A stretch of DNA of 34,945 nucleotides. Source: Gammaproteobacteria bacterium CG11_big_fil_rev_8_21_14_0_20_46_22 (GTDB lineage Bacteria > Pseudomonadota > Gammaproteobacteria > UBA12402). The position numbers were made by a program, and so were the translations under genes. The DNA is taken from assembly GCA_002796245.1 (NCBI GenBank), contig PCWT01000023.1:84724-119668 (forward strand), given 5' to 3'. The stretch's first letter is position 1; each line of letters starts with the position of its first letter. A model generated the notes under the pieces. That model saw only the letters and a list, made by a program, of their open reading frames with translations, did no database searches and had not been told where the DNA came from. Positions 31,278 through 34,945 of this stretch are shown here, piece after piece.

Positions 31278-32938
31278 GTATTAAACGCGATACCCGCTGA
31301 TAAGCTGACTGTGCTCAGGTGTGCTTTTGGCATCGTGGCCTCTGTAGAGGGCGTATTACCTTGCGTGAGGTCGCTCTGCTTAAAGGCCACGTAGCGATAA
31401 TCTAGATTTGTGACAAAGTGCGTGTCTTGATTGATCGCATAATCAAATTTGAGCCCCGCGCCATACCAGGGGGCTGGGCTATTGTGAAACTGCACTTCAG
31501 CGAGCGGCGCATAGACGGTGTTGGCCACAGTCGCACCACCTTCAATACTCGGTGACATAATCCAACCGTCTGACAGTTGCTGTTGATAATCCAGCCCAAG
31601 ACCGGTGTAGAAGAAGTAATAGACATTCGATTCTGGGATGTTATAGCTTGTTTTTTGGATGATAAAATTATCGTGCTCAAAGCCTAAAACGACTTTCGGC
31701 AAGAGGGCGCTTTTATCGCTGAAAGAGTGTAAATAACCCAAGGCTATGCCGCCGTTGTAGTGGTTTATTTTTGCATCATTGGTGCTGTATGGCGTGCTAG
31801 GATCGTTGGATTTAAAGTGCACATGCTCACTGGCGTAATCACCCGATGCCTGGAATACAAAGTGGCCAAAGCTATGGCTTAAGAAGATTCTAAGGCCTGG
31901 AATGGTACCGCTGTGTGTGCCCGTGCGAATGTCTTTCGCAGCCGAGCCGGCTTTGGGTGCCAGGCGGTAGTTTGTATACATACCCATGATTTCAGCGCCG
32001 CCTTCGTTGTTGAAAGCAGCTAGTGAGTTTTCTGCGCTCGTGGTTTTTGAGCCTTTTTGGTTGGTATTAAAGCTGTAGGCTAAGCCAAGATACGTGGCAA
32101 AATAACGTGTGAAGCTATCCGGCTCGTCGCTACCATCATGAGGGTTGTTCGGCTCCGTGTTTTCAATATTACTTTTACCGTATTTAAAGCGCGTGTATTC
32201 CAATGTTGTAAATAAATGGAAATTACCCGCGACAGCCCAGTCTAGGCCAAGGCCTGCGTTATACCAAGGTTTGCTTTTGAGGCTATACGTAGTACCGGCA
32301 TGGATGTCACTGCTGGGGTAAAGCTTGGTTTTGGTGTTGTAAACGTGCGCGTTAAAGGTTCTGCCGGCTGCACCAAACGCGGTGAGCACGAGGCTTTGAG
32401 CAACTTGAAATTGTGCGCGTAAACCGCCAGCCCAGTAGTTGTTCGAGTAATCGCCTTGGCCACCTTCAACGGATCCACCTTGAGAGGTTACGCTGGATAA
32501 GCTGCTGCGCTCCCAACTATGATAGCCGATCTCACCGTAGGGGGTCAGCGCAAAGCGAGAGCCGAAGTTAAATCGATAACCTGCGATACCGGTCATGTCG
32601 AAAATAAACGAGGGTGCATTATCATTACTAACGGGAATATTAGTGCCGACGGTGGCGCCTTTGTACGGCGTGTTACCGTTTAGGGCTTTCATCGCCACAT
32701 CCGTGTAGATATGGCCAAATTCGTGATTAGCCTCAAGCGCAAAACCAGGCATGTTGCCGCGGTTAGTGTCGTCAACGACCTCGTGGCCTTGCTTCGTGGA
32801 TGTTTCACGGTAGTACATGTATTGATAGACAAAGGCGGCGCGAACGCTGTTATTTACCTGTGAAATAGAGTTGGTGGCGGCAGTGGCCGCGATTGCTGCG
32901 GGTAAGGAGGCTAAAACAAAGGTGCTTTTTCGTAACAT
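31274..32938 (-). CDS. Outer-membrane protein with two tandem beta-barrel domains
   Basis: A 554-residue protein from ATG 32938 (AAGGA 8 nt upstream); GTG 32941 is the alternative. A signal peptide (residues 1 to about 22, LASLPAAIAATAA) precedes two similar beta-barrel halves. Half 1 is about 30-293 (AAFVYQYMYYRETS ... ATYLGLAYSF); half 2 is about 315-554 (AEIMGMYTNYRLAPK ... VSLSAGIAFN). Corresponding strands match: WYNAGLGLDWAVAGNFHLFT against WYGAGLKFDYAINQDTHFVT, and both halves end in a strand closing in F/FNT. A polar linker (NTNQKGSKTTSAENS) joins them. Each half is the size of a single porin-like barrel. Such a fusion is unusual; role and topology are unknown. Confidence 0.78.
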   Translation of the reverse strand: MLRKSTFVLASLPAAIAATAATNSISQVNNSVRAAFVYQYMYYRETSTKQGHEVVDDTNRGNMPGFALEANHEFGHIYTDVAMKALNGNTPYKGATVGTNIPVSNDNAPSFIFDMTGIAGYRFNFGSRFALTPYGEIGYHSWERSSLSSVTSQGGSVEGGQGDYSNNYWAGGLRAQFQVAQSLVLTAFGAAGRTFNAHVYNTKTKLYPSSDIHAGTTYSLKSKPWYNAGLGLDWAVAGNFHLFTTLEYTRFKYGKSNIENTEPNNPHDGSDEPDSFTRYFATYLGLAYSFNTNQKGSKTTSAENSLAAFNNEGGAEIMGMYTNYRLAPKAGSAAKDIRTGTHSGTIPGLRIFLSHSFGHFVFQASGDYASEHVHFKSNDPSTPYSTNDAKINHYNGGIALGYLHSFSDKSALLPKVVLGFEHDNFIIQKTSYNIPESNVYYFFYTGLGLDYQQQLSDGWIMSPSIEGGATVANTVYAPLAEVQFHNSPAPWYGAGLKFDYAINQDTHFVTNLDYRYVAFKQSDLTQGNTPSTEATMPKAHLSTVSLSAGIAFNT

Positions 32939-33043
32939 CACACGTGTCCTTGTGCTGTTGAGTCGAGTATCAATCCAGCCATGAAGTTAAAGGATGATTT
33001 CTTGCCAGTCAAGTGTGTCGTGCGAGAGGGTTTTGTAAGGCTG

Positions 33044-33061
33044 GCGCCCTGAATAGGGCGC
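33044..33061. other. Short GC hairpin upstream of double-barrel gene
   Basis: GCGCCCT (33044-33050), loop GAAT, AGGGCGC (33055-33061): a perfect 7-bp stem. No T-run on either side. It lies between the double-barrel gene start and the possible short frames upstream. Confidence 0.5.
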
Positions 33062-33536
33062 TAAAGTTTAGGGCGGGGGATAGCTCTAGTTTGAGTCGCC
33101 TTGGTCTGGGGGGTTGAGAGGGCTTTTTCCAGCCTGCTCCGAATTTTCTTCGAGGTTCTGTCTTTCTTGCTGATTCGCTGGCCATCCCCATTGATTCTTA
33201 GTGGTTTGAGGGTTAGTGAATTCGTGTTCTATTCCTGTAATAGAAGCATTAATTCTATAATTCATCCCGTATTTAGAAAAAGAGTTGTTAGAGCGGCGCA
33301 TTCAGGAAATGAATGATTCAATAGCAAAGAAAAACTTTGATCAGGCGGAGGTAGAATCTTCTTTGATTAGAAATAGTGGGTTCTATACCCCAATCTTTGC
33401 GTCCGATAACAATAATTTTTATCCAGTTTATCCAACGATACTCCATGACTTGAGTTGCTTGATGCGCTTTACTCAAGTGATGGTTGGCTTTACAGGGCGA
33501 TAGAGAAACCCGCAAAAGTCCCGCAACGAATTATTC
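33062..33536. other. Gap with two overlapping short reading frames, probably gene remnants
   Basis: A minus-strand frame (33301-33086, 71 codons) reads MNYRINASITGIEHEF and ends in a polar tail (ERQNLEENSEQAGKSPLN...). A plus-strand frame (33285-33503) reads RRIQEMNDSIAKKNFDQAEV followed by ESSLIRN and an unrelated end. Neither has a good ribosome-binding site, and they overlap by 17 bp. The plus-strand frame extends upstream in phase without a start codon (FIPYLEKELLERR), consistent with a truncated gene. No family recognised. Confidence 0.3.
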
Positions 33537-33595
33537 AAAAACGAGATCTAATATCTCTATTTTTATATAAAATAGAGATATTAGATCTCGTTTTT
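33537..33595. repeat. 27-bp perfect inverted repeat with nested palindromes
   Basis: AAAAACGAGATCTAATATCT plus CTATTTT (33537-33563), loop TATAT (33564-33568), and the exact complement (33569-33595). Each arm also contains its own GAGAT...ATCTC inverted repeat. Flanking A and T tracts make it look terminator-like in both directions, but it is much longer than usual. It ends 47 bp before the DUF4143 ATPase ATG. Confidence 0.9.
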
Positions 33596-33642
33596 TATCA
33601 TTTATTGTTGTATAGTCCATCTGGATTTACATAGGAAAGTTT

Positions 33643-34794
33643 ATGTTTAAACGGCTTATTAACATTAACCAGGAATCAAAGCATAGTGTCTTTATATTTG
33701 GCCCTCGAGGTACAGGGAAAACTTCGTGGCTTAAGCAGCATTTTGGAGATGCTTTGTATTTTGATTTATTAAATGATGATATTTATACAGAGCTGTCAGC
33801 GAGACCGACACGGTTAAATGATAAGATTCCTGATGGATACCAAGGGTGGGTTATTGTTGATGAAGTGCAAAAGATTCCAGCTATTTTAAACGAAGTACAT
33901 CGCCTGATTGAAGGGCGAAACTTACGTTTTATACTGACAGGTTCAAGTGCAAGAAAGCTTAAAGCGCAAGGAGTGAATTTATTAGCAGGCAGAGCTTTAA
34001 CGTATCATATGCACCCGCTGACTTGTCTTGAACTTGGGGAGCAGTTTAGCTTAACAAAGTCTTTAGTATTGGGCCATTTACCCATGGCTATAACCAGTAA
34101 TGAACCTGAAAAGTATTTATCAAGTTATGTCGCGAGTTATTTAAGGGAAGAAGTGCTACAAGAGGGACTAACACGTAATATCGCATTGTTCACACGTTTT
34201 TTGGAAACAGCCAGTTTTTCTCAAGGGGAAGTGCTGAACTATACGGCGATTAGTCGTGAGATTGCGAGTAATAGACATACGGTCGCTAATTTTTTTGAAA
34301 TACTAGAAGACCTGCTTATTGCTTGTCGAGTTCCTGTTTTTAGCAAGCGCGCTACGCGCGATATGGTCAATTCGCCTAAATTTTATTATTTTGACGCCGG
34401 TGTTTATCGTTCTATTAGGCCGCAAGGTCCCTTGGATAGTGCATCTGAAATTGATGGCGCTACGCTAGAAACCTTGTTTTTACAAGAAGCAAAAGCCTAT
34501 AACGACTATTTTGATTTGGGTTACTCGTTTTATTATTGGCGTACACGAGATAAGAAAGAAGTTGATTTTATTTTGTATGGAAAAAAAGGGTTTTTTGCTT
34601 TTGAAATTAAACGAAAAGCAAGGTTGGATACCAAGGATTTTAAGGGCTTAAAGGCTTTTGCAAAAGATTACCCAGAGGCGAAATTTTATATGCTTTATGG
34701 TGGTAACGAGACTTATTTTGAAGGCAATGTTCAAGTTGTACCGTTTAAGCAAGCGCTAAGGAACCTCCCTAAGCTTTTATCTGGTGTGTTATAA
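33643..34794 (+). CDS. AAA ATPase with DUF4143 C-terminal domain
   Basis: A 383-residue cytoplasmic protein: Walker A GPRGTGKT at 20-27, Walker B WVIVDEVQKIP near 69-79, then LRFILTGSSARKLK. A middle winged-helix-like segment follows (ETASFSQGEVLNYTAISREI, with HTVANFFEILEDLLI). The C-terminal DUF4143 domain (FYYFDAGVYRSI) ends with KEVDFILY and FAFEIKRK, a D...E-x-K pattern like PD-(D/E)XK nucleases. The family is widespread in bacteria and archaea and poorly characterised. AGGAAAG lies 3-8 nt before the ATG. It is preceded by the long inverted repeat and followed by a family B repeat. Confidence 0.88.
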   Translation: MFKRLININQESKHSVFIFGPRGTGKTSWLKQHFGDALYFDLLNDDIYTELSARPTRLNDKIPDGYQGWVIVDEVQKIPAILNEVHRLIEGRNLRFILTGSSARKLKAQGVNLLAGRALTYHMHPLTCLELGEQFSLTKSLVLGHLPMAITSNEPEKYLSSYVASYLREEVLQEGLTRNIALFTRFLETASFSQGEVLNYTAISREIASNRHTVANFFEILEDLLIACRVPVFSKRATRDMVNSPKFYYFDAGVYRSIRPQGPLDSASEIDGATLETLFLQEAKAYNDYFDLGYSFYYWRTRDKKEVDFILYGKKGFFAFEIKRKARLDTKDFKGLKAFAKDYPEAKFYMLYGGNETYFEGNVQVVPFKQALRNLPKLLSGVL

Positions 34795-34870
34795 AGGTAA
34801 ACCACACTCTATTGAAGTGGCTCAATAAAACTAGACAAAATTTTGGGGTATGTTAGATACCCTATATTCT

Positions 34871-34938
34871 TGTAGCCCGGGTTGTGACCCGGGATTATTT
34901 CTCCCGAATTACGCGCTTTTGCGCTAATCCGGGCTACA
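34871..34938. repeat. Dispersed repeat, family B copy 3
   Basis: Perfect 10-bp terminal inverted repeat TGTAGCCCGG (34871-34880) / CCGGGCTACA (34929-34938), with inner CCCGGGTTGTGACCCGGG and a GCGCTTTTGCGC hairpin. It is the cleanest copy of the family seen at 4375-4460 and 17786-17902. Confidence 0.8.
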
Positions 34939-34945
34939 TTTTTCT

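Noticed and set aside
33537-33595. CRISPR or tRNA-like structure
   Set aside because: Single inverted repeat with no spacers and no cloverleaf; no CRISPR array or tRNA was recognised anywhere in the window.

Overview
The window is a stretch of bacterial chromosome, most likely from a gammaproteobacterium. Supporting signs are a class II lysS near a frameshifted prfB (release factor 2), an AmpG-type permease, an FMN-riboswitch-controlled ribD-ribE-ribBA cluster, RlmI, BrnQ, and a one-chain serine dehydratase ending in a C-terminal cysteine as in Legionella. Large multi-span proteins of unknown function, several small outer-membrane barrels, an orphan Hcp/lipase module and many dispersed palindromic repeats suggest a host-associated or Legionellales-like lineage. 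That placement is inference and the genus is not identified.

Layout. 1-1400: an OmpA-like barrel gene preceded by four helically phased direct repeats, then two very small lysine-rich genes, each followed by a clear terminator. 1423-3160: a dispersed repeat, a HigBA-like toxin-antitoxin pair on the minus strand, and a defective ISAs1-family element with perfect ends and a 10-bp target duplication. 3160-11640: prfB (with its +1 frameshift site) and lysS, normally close neighbours, are separated by two paralogous multi-membrane-span proteins; an amidase gene follows lysS. 11700-17800: a 536-residue protein of unknown function made of weak internal repeats, then (minus strand) sdaA followed by a sodium:solute symporter, and divergently ampG with a small conserved gene. 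17900-21040: minus-strand genes for a large membrane protein, an SLT-type lytic transglycosylase lipoprotein and a six-cysteine secreted protein. 21219-22917: three overlapping genes encoding an Hcp-like tube protein, a GHSLGG lipase and an exported protein, which read as a type VI secretion cargo/effector/immunity cassette. 23069-26156: riboflavin operon under an FMN riboswitch. 26174-34945: rlmI, two secreted/outer-membrane proteins, an AAA ATPase, brnQ, a protein that fuses two beta-barrels, a 27-bp perfect inverted repeat, and a DUF4143-type AAA ATPase.

Functional links. Riboflavin synthesis is a true operon with one-base or 8-base gene overlaps, though ribH is not in the window. SdaA plus the symporter probably form a serine (or related solute) uptake-and-deamination unit. 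AmpG and the SLT lipoprotein both belong to peptidoglycan turnover. The Hcp-lipase-exported-protein cassette is the strongest candidate for an unusual system; no other type VI genes are present here. Two families of dispersed palindromic repeats (three copies each) occupy most of the larger gaps. No tRNA, rRNA or CRISPR array was recognised.
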